Assembly: GCA_025941565.1 (NCBI GenBank)
Contig: JAPCYN010000023.1
Location: forward strand, 1 to 53,244
DNA from: Legionella sp. 515359
GTDB taxonomy: Bacteria > Pseudomonadota > Gammaproteobacteria > Legionellales > Legionellaceae
DNA: 53,244 nucleotides
Direction: 5' to 3'
In this document: positions 1 to 9,026 of the stretch, piece after piece
How positions within the stretch are numbered: position 1 is the first letter of the stretch
Layout: every line of letters starts with the position of its first letter
Program-made: the position numbers and the translations under genes
Notes under the pieces: model-generated
The model's input: only the letters and a program-made list of their open reading frames with translations
Databases searched by the model: none
What the model was told of the DNA's origin: nothing

Positions 1-10
1 AAGAGGTCTA

Positions 11-304
11 ATGAATCACTATGAAAATAATAGGGTAATTATTATGGCATTTGGCAAAATAGATCCTGTGGCTTTAGGAATATCTCTTGGTGCTCTATCA
101 GGAATATCAACATTTTTTATGGGATTGATGGTTTTAATTTTTAATACAGGAAAGCCCTTTAGTGGGATGATGGGAACTGTATATATGACCTATGATCTCT
201 CTTTAATTCAATGTTTCCTCGGTGGAGTGGGAGTATTTATCAGTATCTTTATTAGCAGCTATCTCATTGCCTGGGCTTATAATTTTCTGAGTAAACAGCT
301 TTAA
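11..304 (+). CDS. small two-helix membrane protein, holin/DUF5676-like
   Basis: A 97-residue protein that is almost entirely hydrophobic. Two membrane segments are visible, at about residues 20-44 and 66-90, separated by a short loop. The helix character and the closing AWAYNFL motif resemble small chromosomal proteins often labelled 'bacteriophage holin' or DUF5676. There are no phage genes nearby, so a lysis role is not implied. An AGAGG ribosome-binding site lies four bases before the first ATG; a second ATG at 44 would give a cleaner hydrophobic start. A stem-loop terminator follows at once, so it is probably transcribed alone or as the end of an operon that begins left of the window. The function is unknown. 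Confidence 0.65.
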   Translation: MNHYENNRVIIMAFGKIDPVALGISLGALSGISTFFMGLMVLIFNTGKPFSGMMGTVYMTYDLSLIQCFLGGVGVFISIFISSYLIAWAYNFLSKQL

Positions 305-312
305 CCGCAAGT

Positions 313-350
313 GCAGCCCTATTACGCTACAATATGGGCTGCGCTCTTTT
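313..350 (+). terminator. rho-independent terminator after the small membrane protein
   Basis: GCAGCCC (313-319) pairs with GGGCTGC (336-342). The inner TATT/AATA bases extend the stem, and CTCTTTT follows. It lies nine bases past the stop codon of the upstream gene. Confidence 0.7.
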
Positions 351-467
351 GATTTAATAAAAGTAATTTCTCTCATTAAAAACGAGTTTCATTCAACCAG
401 TACCTTACATGAATTTCTAGAGAAATTAAGCTGTTTTTTGGGGAATAATGTGAATTATGAATCATTG

Positions 468-473
468 TATAAT
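468..473 (+). promoter_or_regulatory. putative -10 element for folD
   Basis: A perfect TATAAT sits about 79 bases before the folD ATG. No good -35 hexamer is present at 16-18 bases, so this is a tentative promoter call. Confidence 0.4.
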
Positions 474-551
474 CGTTCAAGACATTAATCCTATTGCATT
501 ACCCCAACCTCTAATTCATAATTTATTACCTTGCTTTTGTTATGGGTAACT

Positions 552-1406
552 ATGTCAGCATCATTAATTGATGGAAAAGTTGTCGCCGCTCTTCGTCGAG
601 AAGAGCTAAAACACCGCGTGCACGATTACGTTCAAATAAAGCATCGCGCACCAGGCCTCGCTGTTGTTCTCATTGGGAATGATCCTGCCTCTACTGTCTA
701 TGTAGCCAATAAGCGCAAAGCATGTGCCGAAGTGGGCATTACTTCTCACTCCTATGACTTAGCCGAAGAAACAACTCAAGAAGAATTAATCAAGCTTATT
801 GATGACTTAAATTGTTCCGATCAAATTGATGGGATTCTCATCCAATTACCCTTACCAAAGCATATCAATGAGCGCGTCATTATTGAGCACATCAAACCGG
901 AAAAAGATGTTGATGGCTTTCATCCTTACAATTTGGGGCGACTCGCTCAACGTAATCCACTATTACGTCCATGTACCCCTCTGGGCATAATGAATTTACT
1001 AAAATACTATCAGCTCGAAGTTAAAAGGAAACATGCCCTTGTTATTGGTGCATCGAATATTGTTGGTCGTCCTATGAGTTTAGAGCTGCTCCTTGCAGGA
1101 GCAACAGTAACCATTGCTCATAAATTCACACAGCAATTAGAAAAGTTTGTGCGCACAGCAGATATTGTCATCGTAGCCACAGGAAAAATGGATGTTATTG
1201 ACTGCGAATGGCTTAATAAGGATCAGATAATTATAGATGTAGGCATCCATCGATTGGCAGATGGATGCATCAGAGGTGACATCGATTTTAAAACTGCAGT
1301 AAACAAAGTCTCATGGATTACCCCCGTACCTGGAGGCGTAGGGCCCATGACTATAGTTACATTACTTGAAAATACTCTAAAAGCTGCGACTTTGGCTAAT
1401 CAATAG
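552..1406 (+). CDS. folD: bifunctional methylenetetrahydrofolate dehydrogenase/cyclohydrolase FolD
   Basis: Cytosolic enzyme that interconverts 5,10-methylene-THF, methenyl-THF and 10-formyl-THF, supplying one-carbon units for purines and formyl-Met. The protein has 284 residues, the usual family length. The N-terminal catalytic domain has the signature around [12 protein letters not shown], with Tyr50 and Lys54 in the positions of the family catalytic pair. QLPLPKH and the DVDGFHP motif follow. The C-terminal Rossmann part carries [12 protein letters not shown] and the closing [10 protein letters not shown] motif. The open frame extends upstream to a TTG at 531, but the ATG at 552 gives the typical MSA..IDGK start and is preferred. 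It is a single-gene unit between two hairpins. Confidence 0.96.
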   Translation: MSASLIDGKVVAALRREELKHRVHDYVQIKHRAPGLAVVLIGNDPASTVYVANKRKACAEVGITSHSYDLAEETTQEELIKLIDDLNCSDQIDGILIQLPLPKHINERVIIEHIKPEKDVDGFHPYNLGRLAQRNPLLRPCTPLGIMNLLKYYQLEVKRKHALVIGASNIVGRPMSLELLLAGATVTIAHKFTQQLEKFVRTADIVIVATGKMDVIDCEWLNKDQIIIDVGIHRLADGCIRGDIDFKTAVNKVSWITPVPGGVGPMTIVTLLENTLKAATLANQ

Positions 1407-1458
1407 ACATTATTTAGAGTAACAAAAAACATCACTCTTTTGTTTTCTAAAGCACCTT

Positions 1459-1491
1459 GTTACCTGGGCGGTTCTACTACACCCAGGCTAC
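1459..1491. terminator. bidirectional hairpin terminator, short form of the dispersed repeat
   Basis: GTTACCTGGG (1459-1468) pairs with CCCAGGCTAC (1482-1491) and is followed by CAAAAAA. It lies between convergent folD and the small acidic gene. The arms match the ends of the GTAGCCTGGGTG repeat family seen throughout the window. Confidence 0.7.
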
Positions 1492-1497
1492 AAAAAA

Positions 1498-1695
1498 CTA
1501 CTTATCTAAAACATCCCAATCAAAATCACCGCTCAACTCATCAAAATCATCTTTAAATTCTTCTTTTAAGCGCTTACGCTCTAACTTTTCCTCAAGCATA
1601 CGCCTAACATTTTTTCGATGAGTAGTAGACTCAACATCATCATCATAATTATAATCAGAGAATGATTGGTCGTCATAATCTTCGTGAAGATCCAT
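1498..1695 (-). CDS. small acidic conserved protein (PA3496-like)
   Basis: A 65-residue soluble protein with a very acidic, Tyr/Asp-rich N-terminus (residues 1-24). A charged helix of alternating Arg/Lys/Glu follows at about 27-48, and the C-terminus DFDELSGDFDWD is acidic. This layout resembles the short gammaproteobacterial PA3496 family, but the assignment is by general pattern only. A GGGGAAAG ribosome-binding site lies a few bases before the ATG. It is divergent from rlmJ, with a palindrome in the shared promoter region. Its biochemical role is unknown. Confidence 0.6.
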   Translation of the reverse strand: MDLHEDYDDQSFSDYNYDDDVESTTHRKNVRRMLEEKLERKRLKEEFKDDFDELSGDFDWDVLDK

Positions 1696-1709
1696 AGCTT
1701 TCCCCTTTT

Positions 1710-1730
1710 ATACTCTCTTAAAAAGAGTAT
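1710..1730. promoter_or_regulatory. palindrome in the divergent promoter region between the acidic gene and rlmJ
   Basis: ATACTCT (1710-1716) and AGAGTAT (1724-1730) form a perfect inverted repeat. TATAGT at 1728-1733 could serve rlmJ, and TATACT on the other strand the acidic gene. It could be an operator or a coincidence of two AT-rich promoters. Confidence 0.35.
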
Positions 1731-1763
1731 AGTAGACATTTATAAAAATGCTTTAGGAACAAC

Positions 1764-2597
1764 ATGCTCAGCTATCAACACGGGTATCATGCGGGTAATT
1801 TTGCAGATGTCATTAAACATATTGCATTAACTCGTCTTCTGAACTACCTAACACTTAAAGATAAGCCTCTATTTTATCTTGAAACTCATTCAGGCAAAGG
1901 TTTATATGACTTAAAAAATAAACAAGCTGAAAAAACTCGGGAATACAAACAAGGAATTCGACCGATTTGGTCTGACAGAAATACCCTTCCTGCTGTTTTT
2001 CAAAACTACCTTCAGTCCATTAACCAACTCAATCCTACCGGTGCATTAAGATATTATCCTGGTTCGCCATTTTTAGTGATCAACATGTTACGAATGCAAG
2101 ACAGAATGTATTTTTGTGAACTTCATCCGAGGGAGTTTGAAACCTTAAGTCAACTGCAGTGTTTGAATAAAAAAGTACATTTCAGCTACACTGATGGTAT
2201 TGTGGCGATGAAAGCACTGCTGCCACCACCAGAAAAAAGAGGATTTATTTTTATTGACCCTTCATTTGAACTAAAAGAAGAATATAAAGACATCCCTATT
2301 GCAATCAAACATGCTTATTCTCGTTTTGCTACGGGAGTATTTTGCCTGTGGTATCCGCTAGTCAATAAAAGATTAACTGATAAACTCAACAGAGGTATGA
2401 AAGAAATCAATGCAAAAAATACATTGCATATTGAATTTAGCCTGACTTCAGCACCAATGGAAGGTATGTCAGGTTGCGGTTTATGGATAATTAATCCGCC
2501 ATTTACTTTAGCCGAGGAAATGAAAACTGTATTAAATGCACTTAAAGCTTATTTTAATCCAGGCATTTCTTCTTATACTATTGAGGCCTGTTTATGA
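1764..2597 (+). CDS. rlmJ: 23S rRNA (adenine-2030-N6)-methyltransferase RlmJ
   Basis: Methylates N6 of A2030 in 23S rRNA using S-adenosylmethionine. The 277-residue length and the N-terminal [18 protein letters not shown] block match the RlmJ/YhiR family closely (E. coli is about 280 residues). [13 protein letters not shown] is the SAM-binding motif I region. The catalytic motif is IDPSFE around residue 165, where the family normally has DPPYE. The second Pro and the Tyr are therefore replaced by Ser and Phe, while the aromatic character is kept. The stop overlaps the gloB start (ATGA), so the two genes are translationally coupled. Confidence 0.93.
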   Translation: MLSYQHGYHAGNFADVIKHIALTRLLNYLTLKDKPLFYLETHSGKGLYDLKNKQAEKTREYKQGIRPIWSDRNTLPAVFQNYLQSINQLNPTGALRYYPGSPFLVINMLRMQDRMYFCELHPREFETLSQLQCLNKKVHFSYTDGIVAMKALLPPPEKRGFIFIDPSFELKEEYKDIPIAIKHAYSRFATGVFCLWYPLVNKRLTDKLNRGMKEINAKNTLHIEFSLTSAPMEGMSGCGLWIINPPFTLAEEMKTVLNALKAYFNPGISSYTIEACL

Positions 2598-3358
2598 CTA
2601 TTTTTCCAATTCCAGCTTTTTCAGATAATTATATTTGGGCAATTATTGACAAAACTGCAAAAGCTTTTGATTGTGTTGATCCAGGTGAGGCAGAACCAGT
2701 AGTACAGTTTGCACAGGCAAACCAACTAAAATTGCGTTCTATTTTATTAACTCACCATCATCAGGATCATATTGGCGGAGTAAGTCAACTACTCAAATCC
2801 TATCGCTCATGTACTGTATATGGCCCAAGCGATCCACGGATCCCCTATGTAAATAATACCGTTCAGGAACATCAAACAATCCAAGTTGGAAAATGTGTTT
2901 TCAAAATTTTATTTAATCCAGGACATACCTCAAGTCATATTAGTTACTACGAACCACAACAAGAATTATTGTTTTGTGGTGATACACTTTTTTCTGCAGG
3001 TTGTGGACGTATTTTTGATGGAACGATAGAGCAGCTGTATCAGTCGTTACATCTTTTCAAAACGTTACCGCCTACTACAAAAATATTTTGTGCCCATGAA
3101 TACACACAGCAAAACTTGCTCTTTGCACAAACAGTCGAACCGAATAACCTTATCATTCAACAATGCTTGCAAAAAATCCATAACACACCAAATTCCAATA
3201 CGCTCCCATCGACTCTGGAACTCGAATTATTAATTAATCCTTTTTTACGTACCGATGAACCTGAAGTGCAAAAATACGCATTAACGCACGGAGCAACATC
3301 AAATCACTCATTAGAAATATTTAGAGTCCTAAGAGAGAAAAAAAATTCATTTAAATAA
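2594..3358 (+). CDS. gloB: hydroxyacylglutathione hydrolase (glyoxalase II)
   Basis: Hydrolyses S-D-lactoylglutathione to D-lactate and glutathione, the second step of methylglyoxal detoxification. It is a metallo-beta-lactamase-fold protein of 254 residues, typical for GloB. The metal motif THHHQDH (His54, His56, Asp58, His59) is intact. NPGHTSSH, the [16 protein letters not shown] block with the bridging Asp, and CAHEYT (a metal His) follow in order. The C-terminal REKK segment belongs to the glutathione-binding domain. It overlaps rlmJ by four bases and is probably cotranscribed with it. Confidence 0.95.
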   Translation: MTIFPIPAFSDNYIWAIIDKTAKAFDCVDPGEAEPVVQFAQANQLKLRSILLTHHHQDHIGGVSQLLKSYRSCTVYGPSDPRIPYVNNTVQEHQTIQVGKCVFKILFNPGHTSSHISYYEPQQELLFCGDTLFSAGCGRIFDGTIEQLYQSLHLFKTLPPTTKIFCAHEYTQQNLLFAQTVEPNNLIIQQCLQKIHNTPNSNTLPSTLELELLINPFLRTDEPEVQKYALTHGATSNHSLEIFRVLREKKNSFK

Positions 3359-3366
3359 TTGCTCAT

Positions 3367-3387
3367 AAAGAACCAATTTAGTTCTTT
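3367..3387 (+). other. small stem-loop after gloB
   Basis: AAAGAAC (3367-3373) pairs perfectly with GTTCTTT (3381-3387) across a seven-base loop. No U-run follows, so it is a weak terminator candidate. Confidence 0.35.
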
Positions 3388-3473
3388 GTGAATTAAATGA
3401 ATGCACCAAGGGTTTAATCCTATAACTAATTTTAGTAAACTCAGGAGCAAATTATATTCATAGGTAATAACCA

Positions 3474-4910
3474 TTGAAATTTAAGTTTTTCAAAATAAAG
3501 GCTTTTTTATTCTGCTTACTCACTTTTTTTGGTATTACTAATGGGACATTAGCTCATGCAGCGCCCGATGTATGGGAGGTATTACGCGCTGAACTCACCT
3601 TAAATCATGAAACGTCACGAACTGAAGTCCAGGAACAAATCCGATGGCTTGTAGCTCATCCCAGCTACCTTCATAAAGTATGCCGTCAATCTGAGCCCTA
3701 CATTTATCACATTATTGGTGAAATTAAAAAGAGAAAACTTCCTGGTGAATTGGCACTGCTCCCCATGATTGAAAGCGCTTACGATCCTTTTGCTTATTCT
3801 GGAGCGGGTGCAGCTGGATTATGGCAATTAATGCCACGTACAGGTGCAGATTTGGGATTAAAACAAGATTGGTGGTTTGATGCCCGACGCAGCATCAGAT
3901 CCTCAACCGACGCCGCGTTAAACTATCTCCTTTATCTCAATAAGTTCTTTAATGGCAATTGGATCCTCGCTATAGCAGCTTATGATGCAGGAGAAGGAAC
4001 TATAGATCGAGCGATCAAAACAACAGGTGGACGTTCGATAAACTTTTGGGACTTACCGGTCCCCAGAGAAACCCAAATTTATGTTCCTCGCCTGCTTGCC
4101 TTAGCAGAAATCATTAAAAATCCAGGCCGATATAAGTTAATACTGCCCGAAATACCCTATCTTCCTTATTTCGAGGAAGTAAATATAGGGAGTCAAATTG
4201 ATTTAAACCACGCTGCAAAAATGGCTGGAATTAGTTATAAGGAATTAATTAAATTAAATCCAGGATTTAATCGCTGGACTACAGCGCCTTATAAGCCATT
4301 TAAATTACTTATTCCTACTGAAAAAGTGCAGCAATTCAATTTAAATCTTGCTAATTTTCCTGAAGATAAACGTGTAAGCTGGGAAAAACACAAGGTAAAA
4401 CCAGGGGATAATCTGGACAATATTGCTGTGAGATATCACACAACAGTGAATTTAATAAAACAATTAAATCAACTCACAACAAATCGAATTAAACCCAATC
4501 AATCTATTTTAATTCCAAGCACCAGAAATGCTCCTGCCGTTGTTAAAAAAGAACCGGCCGCTGCTACTGTGCCTTTAGAACATCAAATAGCTACGGCACG
4601 GAATCATCGTGTCATTCATATTGTTCAAGAAAATGACACATATCAAAAATTAGTGAAAACTTATAATGTTAGTGCCAAAGACATCCAGGTATGGAATAAA
4701 TTAGCGGGCAATCAACCGTTACACAAAGGCCAACAACTGGTGATCTGGAAAAGAGTAAATCAACCCATTCAATATATTGTAAAAAAAGGCGACAGTCTTA
4801 GTGCCATAGCCCAACAGCACAAAACCAAGATAGAGCGTATCATTGCATTAAACCCAGGCCTTAAGCGAAATGCTCCATTATATCGTGGACAAAAAATCTT
4901 TGTTGGTTAA
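3474..4910 (+). CDS. mltD: membrane-bound lytic murein transglycosylase D with LysM repeats
   Basis: Periplasmic peptidoglycan lytic transglycosylase of 478 residues. A signal peptide with a hydrophobic core at about residues 9-28 ends at AHA-A. The SLT domain follows, with catalytic Glu100 in LLPMIESAYDPFA, then SGAGAAGLWQLMP and a YDAGEGT motif. Three clear C-terminal LysM modules start near residues 305, 378 and 431 (VKPGDNL, VQENDTY, VKKGDSL). An earlier LysM-like stretch lies near 240-285. The start is a TTG with an AGGTAA ribosome-binding site; no ATG fits as well. No lipobox Cys is evident, so anchoring may be through LysM binding to the wall rather than lipidation. Confidence 0.92.
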   Translation: MKFKFFKIKAFLFCLLTFFGITNGTLAHAAPDVWEVLRAELTLNHETSRTEVQEQIRWLVAHPSYLHKVCRQSEPYIYHIIGEIKKRKLPGELALLPMIESAYDPFAYSGAGAAGLWQLMPRTGADLGLKQDWWFDARRSIRSSTDAALNYLLYLNKFFNGNWILAIAAYDAGEGTIDRAIKTTGGRSINFWDLPVPRETQIYVPRLLALAEIIKNPGRYKLILPEIPYLPYFEEVNIGSQIDLNHAAKMAGISYKELIKLNPGFNRWTTAPYKPFKLLIPTEKVQQFNLNLANFPEDKRVSWEKHKVKPGDNLDNIAVRYHTTVNLIKQLNQLTTNRIKPNQSILIPSTRNAPAVVKKEPAAATVPLEHQIATARNHRVIHIVQENDTYQKLVKTYNVSAKDIQVWNKLAGNQPLHKGQQLVIWKRVNQPIQYIVKKGDSLSAIAQQHKTKIERIIALNPGLKRNAPLYRGQKIFVG

Positions 4911-5079
4911 TTGATCAACTTTGAAAATTTCAAACTACTGCAGATATTGCTTGATGTCTTGGGATCCAATCATTCTGTTCCAGGACTGAACCAATCGTTT
5001 TTATGAACTCATAGTGACTTGTTGTTAACAATTATTTTTCATTTCAAGCATAAAGCAGGGAGGAGAGCACAAAAACTTG

Positions 5080-5088
5080 TGTTATACT
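5080..5088 (+). promoter_or_regulatory. extended -10 promoter of the yciB-pmrAB unit
   Basis: TGTTATACT contains the extended TGn followed by TATACT (5083-5088), 30 bases before the yciB ATG. There is no convincing -35, consistent with an extended -10 promoter. The predicted leader is only about 20 bases and shows no clear Shine-Dalgarno sequence. Confidence 0.5.
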
Positions 5089-5118
5089 CAAAGTAACTTA
5101 TTTTAAGCATTAAAATAT

Positions 5119-5664
5119 ATGAAATTACTATTTGATTTTTTTCCTATAGTTTTATTTTTTATAGTATTCAAATTTTTTGGTATCTATACTGCTACGGCTA
5201 TTGCTATGGTTGCCTCTGTAAGCCAAGTAGTTTTTTACAGATTAAAATTTCAGCATTATGAAAAAATGCATTTAATCAGCCTTGCAATAATCATGGTTTT
5301 GGGAGGGGCTACCCTCTTTTTCCATAATCCCTGGTTTATTAAATGGAAACCAACAGGTATTTATTGGCTCTCTGCTTTAGTCTTTTTTAGTTCAGGCTAT
5401 ATTGGCAGCAAACCATTGATCCAAAAGATGATGGAAGCCAATGTAACGCTACCTATAAAGATTTGGCACCGATTGAATACAGCATGGGTATTCTTTTTTA
5501 TTTTAATGGGCGCAGTAAATATTTACGTTGCCTATAATTTTAATACTGATGCCTGGGTTAACTTTAAATTATTTGGTGGGGTTGGTTTTACTCTGCTTTT
5601 TGTATTGATTCAAGCTTTTTATCTTACAAAACATATGGATGAAACGGGCCTTGAAAAACAATAG
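5119..5664 (+). CDS. yciB: inner membrane-spanning protein YciB (septation protein A family)
   Basis: A 181-residue protein with about five membrane helices, matching the YciB/IspZ family in length and in motifs. These include the opening [12 protein letters not shown], then [31 protein letters not shown] and [20 protein letters not shown]. YciB proteins are linked to envelope integrity and septation in enterobacteria; the precise activity is not known. Only eight bases separate its stop from pmrA, so it is probably the first gene of the pmrAB transcript here. Confidence 0.92.
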   Translation: MKLLFDFFPIVLFFIVFKFFGIYTATAIAMVASVSQVVFYRLKFQHYEKMHLISLAIIMVLGGATLFFHNPWFIKWKPTGIYWLSALVFFSSGYIGSKPLIQKMMEANVTLPIKIWHRLNTAWVFFFILMGAVNIYVAYNFNTDAWVNFKLFGGVGFTLLFVLIQAFYLTKHMDETGLEKQ

Positions 5665-5672
5665 GAGCAAGA

Positions 5673-6350
5673 ATGAGACTATTGCTAGTTGAAGACGATG
5701 AATTACTTGGTGATGCAGTCAAAACCGGCTTAACCCAGTTCGGTTATATTGTAGATTGGCTTAAAGACGGTGAGGCTGCACGTGCCGCTTTAAAATCGGA
5801 ATCATTTGAGCTAATTATTCTGGATTTAGGCTTACCCAAGCTCTCTGGACTTGCTTTATTACAAAATATACGTCACGACGGCAACCCCACTCCTGTTATT
5901 ATTTTAACGGCCCGAGAATCAGTCGAGGATCGTGTAAAAGGCTTAGACAGTGGCGCAGATGATTATCTCGTAAAACCTTTCGATCTTAATGAACTCAGTG
6001 CACGAATCAGAGCTCTTGTCAGACGCTCACAAGGCCGCGCTGACTCAGTTCTGCAATATAAAAACATTACGCTGGATCCAGCGGCTCACTCTGTATTTGT
6101 TGACGATGTTTTAGTTAATGTTCCACGCAGAGAATTTGCGCTTCTGCAAAAACTTCTAGAAAATAGCGGCCAGGTTTTGTCACGTGAACAACTCATGCAA
6201 AGTATTTATGGATGGGAAGAGGATGTAGACAGTAATGCGCTGGAAGTTCATATACATAATCTTCGTAAAAAACTTAATGCCAATTTTATTCGAACAATTA
6301 GAGGTGTTGGATATATGGCAGAAAAAAATGATGGTATTGTGGTATCGTGA
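5673..6350 (+). CDS. pmrA: OmpR/PhoB-family response regulator, PmrA-like
   Basis: A 225-residue DNA-binding response regulator. The receiver domain (about 1-118) has the acidic pair Glu7-Asp8-Asp9, phosphoacceptor Asp51 in LDLGLP, Thr79 and Lys101 in LVKPFD. A winged-helix effector domain (about 125-218) carries VPRREFALLQKLLE and the VHIHNLRKKL recognition-helix region. The subclass is QseB/PmrA. Its position next to ruvA-ruvC-yebC and its Legionella context suggest PmrA, known in L. pneumophila as a regulator of many Dot/Icm effector genes. That identity is inference from family and synteny. The GAGCAAG ribosome-binding site is good. Confidence 0.85.
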   Translation: MRLLLVEDDELLGDAVKTGLTQFGYIVDWLKDGEAARAALKSESFELIILDLGLPKLSGLALLQNIRHDGNPTPVIILTARESVEDRVKGLDSGADDYLVKPFDLNELSARIRALVRRSQGRADSVLQYKNITLDPAAHSVFVDDVLVNVPRREFALLQKLLENSGQVLSREQLMQSIYGWEEDVDSNALEVHIHNLRKKLNANFIRTIRGVGYMAEKNDGIVVS

Positions 6351-7756
6351 AATCTTCTATAAGAAAGTTTCTTCTCATCAATTTGCTACTGGCCATTACC
6401 ATAACGACCACATTAACTGCTATAGGTAACTATTATCTGGATCAAAAAGACATCCAAGATCACTTAGACAGTTTAATGGCTGTTTCCGCACTTTCCTACC
6501 AAGCATTATTAGGTGATGATCTTCATCAGCGCCCTCTTGCAAAAATTCAAGAAGCCCTCGAGACAATTCCTCAAAAAATTGATACGTACTATCAAAAAAG
6601 GTTTTTGAATGAAGAGCCCCCGGAAAATTACCTTGATAAGTTTAATTTTCAGGTTTGGACCAATGGTGGAAAATTATTATTACATTCATCTTCAGCGCCT
6701 AAAATCCCGTTAACCTCAGAAGTGGATGGGTTTAGTGATAAAAAAATATCCACTCAAGATTGGCGCGTCTTTACTACCTATAATGATAAAGCGGGAATTC
6801 GCACCGTTTTAGCTGAGCGTTATGATACACGAAATGAACTAGGCCATAGAATTGCTCAAGATGATCTCTATATTATGCTTTTGACTTTTCCATTATCTGG
6901 TTTATTAATATGGATTATTATTGGCCGAGGCCTGGATAGTCTAGATAAAGTTGCCGAAGAAGTAGCTAACCGCGCCCCCAGTCATCTTGAACCGGTTGAT
7001 TTGCACGAAGTCCCTGAAGAAATAAAACCTGTAATCGATGAATTGAATAAATTATTTTTCAGACTAAAAGAAGGATTTGAACGAGAAAAACGTTTTGCAG
7101 CTGATGCGGCACATGAACTGCGCACCCCTCTTGCTGCATTAAAAACACAAGCTCAAGTTGCATTGCATTCGAATGATATAGAAGAAAAAAATCAGGCATT
7201 ACAAAAACTTATTGCAAGTGTTAATCGCAGTACTCATATAGTCCAGCAATTACTGACGATGAGCCGACTGGTACCCGAAGCTGCTCACATGGAAGAGAAA
7301 GGTGAGGTCAATTTAAGTCGATTAACTCGTGAGATACTTGCTATGCTTGCGCCCGCAGCCGTAGAAAAACAAATTGACCTTGAATTTGAAAGTGATGCTG
7401 AAAACCTAATTGTTTATGGCAATTCAACCGCTTTGGGAATATTAATCCGCAATCTTGTAGATAACTCCATACGATACTGTAATGAACACGGACGGATTAT
7501 AGTACGTCTGACCAAATTGCAAAATGAAGTAATGCTTGAAGTCAGTGATAATGGGCCAGGTATCCCGGCAGAATTACAATCGCGTGTTTTCGAACGCTTT
7601 TTCCGTGTCCTAGGAAACAAAAGTCCCGGAAGCGGTCTTGGTTTAGCCATAGTTCAGCAAATTTCTGAGTTACATGGTGGTAGGCTTATGCTGGATGCAC
7701 CTAAAGAAGGCACAGGTTTAATTGTAAGATTTTTTATGCCTGTTCAAGAACAGTAG
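6347..7756 (+). CDS. pmrB: sensor histidine kinase, PmrB/QseC-like
   Basis: A 469-residue membrane sensor kinase. Membrane segments lie at about 7-29 and 174-193 and flank a periplasmic sensor of about 140 residues. A HAMP-like linker follows, then the H-box FAADAAHELRTPLAAL with phosphoacceptor His256. The N-box is near NLVDNSIRY, with G-boxes DNGPGIP and GSGLGLAI. The GTG start overlaps the pmrA stop (GTGA), so translation is coupled and this is its cognate kinase. A short repeat-type hairpin follows at 7784. The signal sensed cannot be read from the sequence; iron or low pH have been proposed for PmrB proteins. Confidence 0.88.
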   Translation: MKSSIRKFLLINLLLAITITTTLTAIGNYYLDQKDIQDHLDSLMAVSALSYQALLGDDLHQRPLAKIQEALETIPQKIDTYYQKRFLNEEPPENYLDKFNFQVWTNGGKLLLHSSSAPKIPLTSEVDGFSDKKISTQDWRVFTTYNDKAGIRTVLAERYDTRNELGHRIAQDDLYIMLLTFPLSGLLIWIIIGRGLDSLDKVAEEVANRAPSHLEPVDLHEVPEEIKPVIDELNKLFFRLKEGFEREKRFAADAAHELRTPLAALKTQAQVALHSNDIEEKNQALQKLIASVNRSTHIVQQLLTMSRLVPEAAHMEEKGEVNLSRLTREILAMLAPAAVEKQIDLEFESDAENLIVYGNSTALGILIRNLVDNSIRYCNEHGRIIVRLTKLQNEVMLEVSDNGPGIPAELQSRVFERFFRVLGNKSPGSGLGLAIVQQISELHGGRLMLDAPKEGTGLIVRFFMPVQEQ

Positions 7757-7783
7757 TTAGCCACTTACCCCCATTTTCTAATC

Positions 7784-7806
7784 GTAGCCTGGCTCCCAGG
7801 TTCTAC
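7784..7806. terminator. short repeat-type hairpin between pmrB and ruvA
   Basis: GTAGCCTGG (7784-7792) pairs with CCAGG..CTAC (to 7806), a compact version of the dispersed repeat. It lies between two convergent transcripts and may serve both. Confidence 0.5.
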
Positions 7807-7914
7807 TTGCTCGATATCTAACTGCGATAGTATAGCTTGGTGAAAAGACTAACGTCATTAACCCGCCTTTTCAGATATTTCTTATACCATCCTAAATGGG
7901 CATTTAATGCCTAA

Positions 7915-8511
7915 TTATCGAGTTGCTAAAATTTGTAATGCATCGCGAATTAACTGCTCACAACTTTTAGAATTATCATTCACTTTATTAACTGCTTTTA
8001 TTGCTTCTTGAGGTTTATAGCCCAATGCTTCCAAAGCACTAACCGCCTCATCCTGCCCACTCATCATAGGAATCCATTTGTTTAAAGAGTCAGATGTTCC
8101 AGAAAATTGCTTCATACTGTCACGCATTTCAACAACTAAACGCTCTGCGGTTTTTTTACCTATGCCAGGTAATTTCATTAAAAGAGTAGCGTTTTCCTGT
8201 TGAATGCATTGAATAAACTCATTTGGGGTAATGCTGGAAAGAATGGACATGGCAAGTTTTGGACCAATACCATTTACTTTAATCAAAGCTCTAAATAATT
8301 CCCGTTCCTGTCTATCCAGAAAACCATATAACAGTAATGCATCCTCACGAACTATTGTGTGTATGTGTAGTCCCACAGAACCACTGATGCTATCAAGCTG
8401 AAAAAAGGTATTTAATGAGGTTTCTACATCATATCCAACACCATGGACATTAAGAACCAATTTTCCTGGCTGATGTTTATCAATAATTTGTCCATCCAAC
8501 CATCCAATCAT
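7915..8511 (-). CDS. ruvA: Holliday junction branch migration protein RuvA
   Basis: DNA-binding subunit of the RuvAB branch migrator, 198 residues. It starts MIGWLDGQI in place of the usual MIGRL.G, followed by an OB-fold N-terminal domain. The helix-hairpin-helix motifs INGIGPKLAMSILS and LPGIGKKTAERLVVEMRD are intact. A flexible linker rich in Ser leads to the C-terminal UBA-like domain (EAVSALEALGYKPQEA) that contacts RuvB. It overlaps ruvC by four bases. No ruvB follows; the neighbouring gene is pmrB on the other strand, so RuvB must be encoded elsewhere. Confidence 0.95.
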   Translation of the reverse strand: MIGWLDGQIIDKHQPGKLVLNVHGVGYDVETSLNTFFQLDSISGSVGLHIHTIVREDALLLYGFLDRQERELFRALIKVNGIGPKLAMSILSSITPNEFIQCIQQENATLLMKLPGIGKKTAERLVVEMRDSMKQFSGTSDSLNKWIPMMSGQDEAVSALEALGYKPQEAIKAVNKVNDNSKSCEQLIRDALQILATR

Positions 8512-9026
8512 CTTTTTCTTCTCCTTAATCCGCGCTTGCCAATTACAGATGATAAATTATGACGCATATGACTGTGACAAATTGCTATTGCTAATGCATC
8601 TGCTGCATCCTGTTGTGGTGCCTTATTCAGAGCAAGCAGATGCACGACCATGTGACTTACCTGGGCTTTTTCTGCAGCACCATAACCAACAACCATTTGC
8701 TTGATCTCACGTGCCGAATATTCACTTACTTTAACACGATGTGATGCTGCAGCAACCATTGCAACACCGCGTGCATGCCCTAATTTTAAAGCAGAATTTG
8801 GATTTTCATGCATAAAGATTTGTTCAATCGCCACTTCAGCAGGCGAGTAATGATCCATTAATTGGCAAATGCCATCATATATTTGCAATAATTTTTGGCT
8901 TAACTCACCATCTGGCGAAGTACGTATGCAACCACTGTCGATGTATTCGATTTTACGGTCTGATTCTTTTATCAGACCGTATCCAGTAATCCTTGATCCA
9001 GGATCTATCCCTAAAATAATGGTCAT
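8508..9026 (-). CDS. ruvC: Holliday junction resolvase RuvC
   Basis: Endonuclease that resolves Holliday junctions bound by RuvAB, 172 residues, normal family length. All four catalytic acids are visible: Asp8 in ILGIDPGSRITGYG, Glu68 in VAIEQIF, and Asp140 and Asp143 in QQDAADALAIAICH. The basic C-terminal tail GKRGLRRRKR is notable. The start overlaps the yebC stop (TAATG) and its end overlaps ruvA, giving a tightly coupled yebC-ruvC-ruvA operon of the common gammaproteobacterial kind. Confidence 0.96.
   Translation of the reverse strand: MTIILGIDPGSRITGYGLIKESDRKIEYIDSGCIRTSPDGELSQKLLQIYDGICQLMDHYSPAEVAIEQIFMHENPNSALKLGHARGVAMVAAASHRVKVSEYSAREIKQMVVGYGAAEKAQVSHMVVHLLALNKAPQQDAADALAIAICHSHMRHNLSSVIGKRGLRRRKR

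Noticed and set aside
531-551. Upstream TTG start for folD
   Set aside because: The ATG at 552 gives the family-typical N-terminus; the TTG adds seven residues not seen in homologues.
7414-7650. Antisense frame within pmrB and similar antisense frames in hmgA, flhA and alaS
   Set aside because: They lie entirely within well-supported genes, with no start signals or recognisable protein features.
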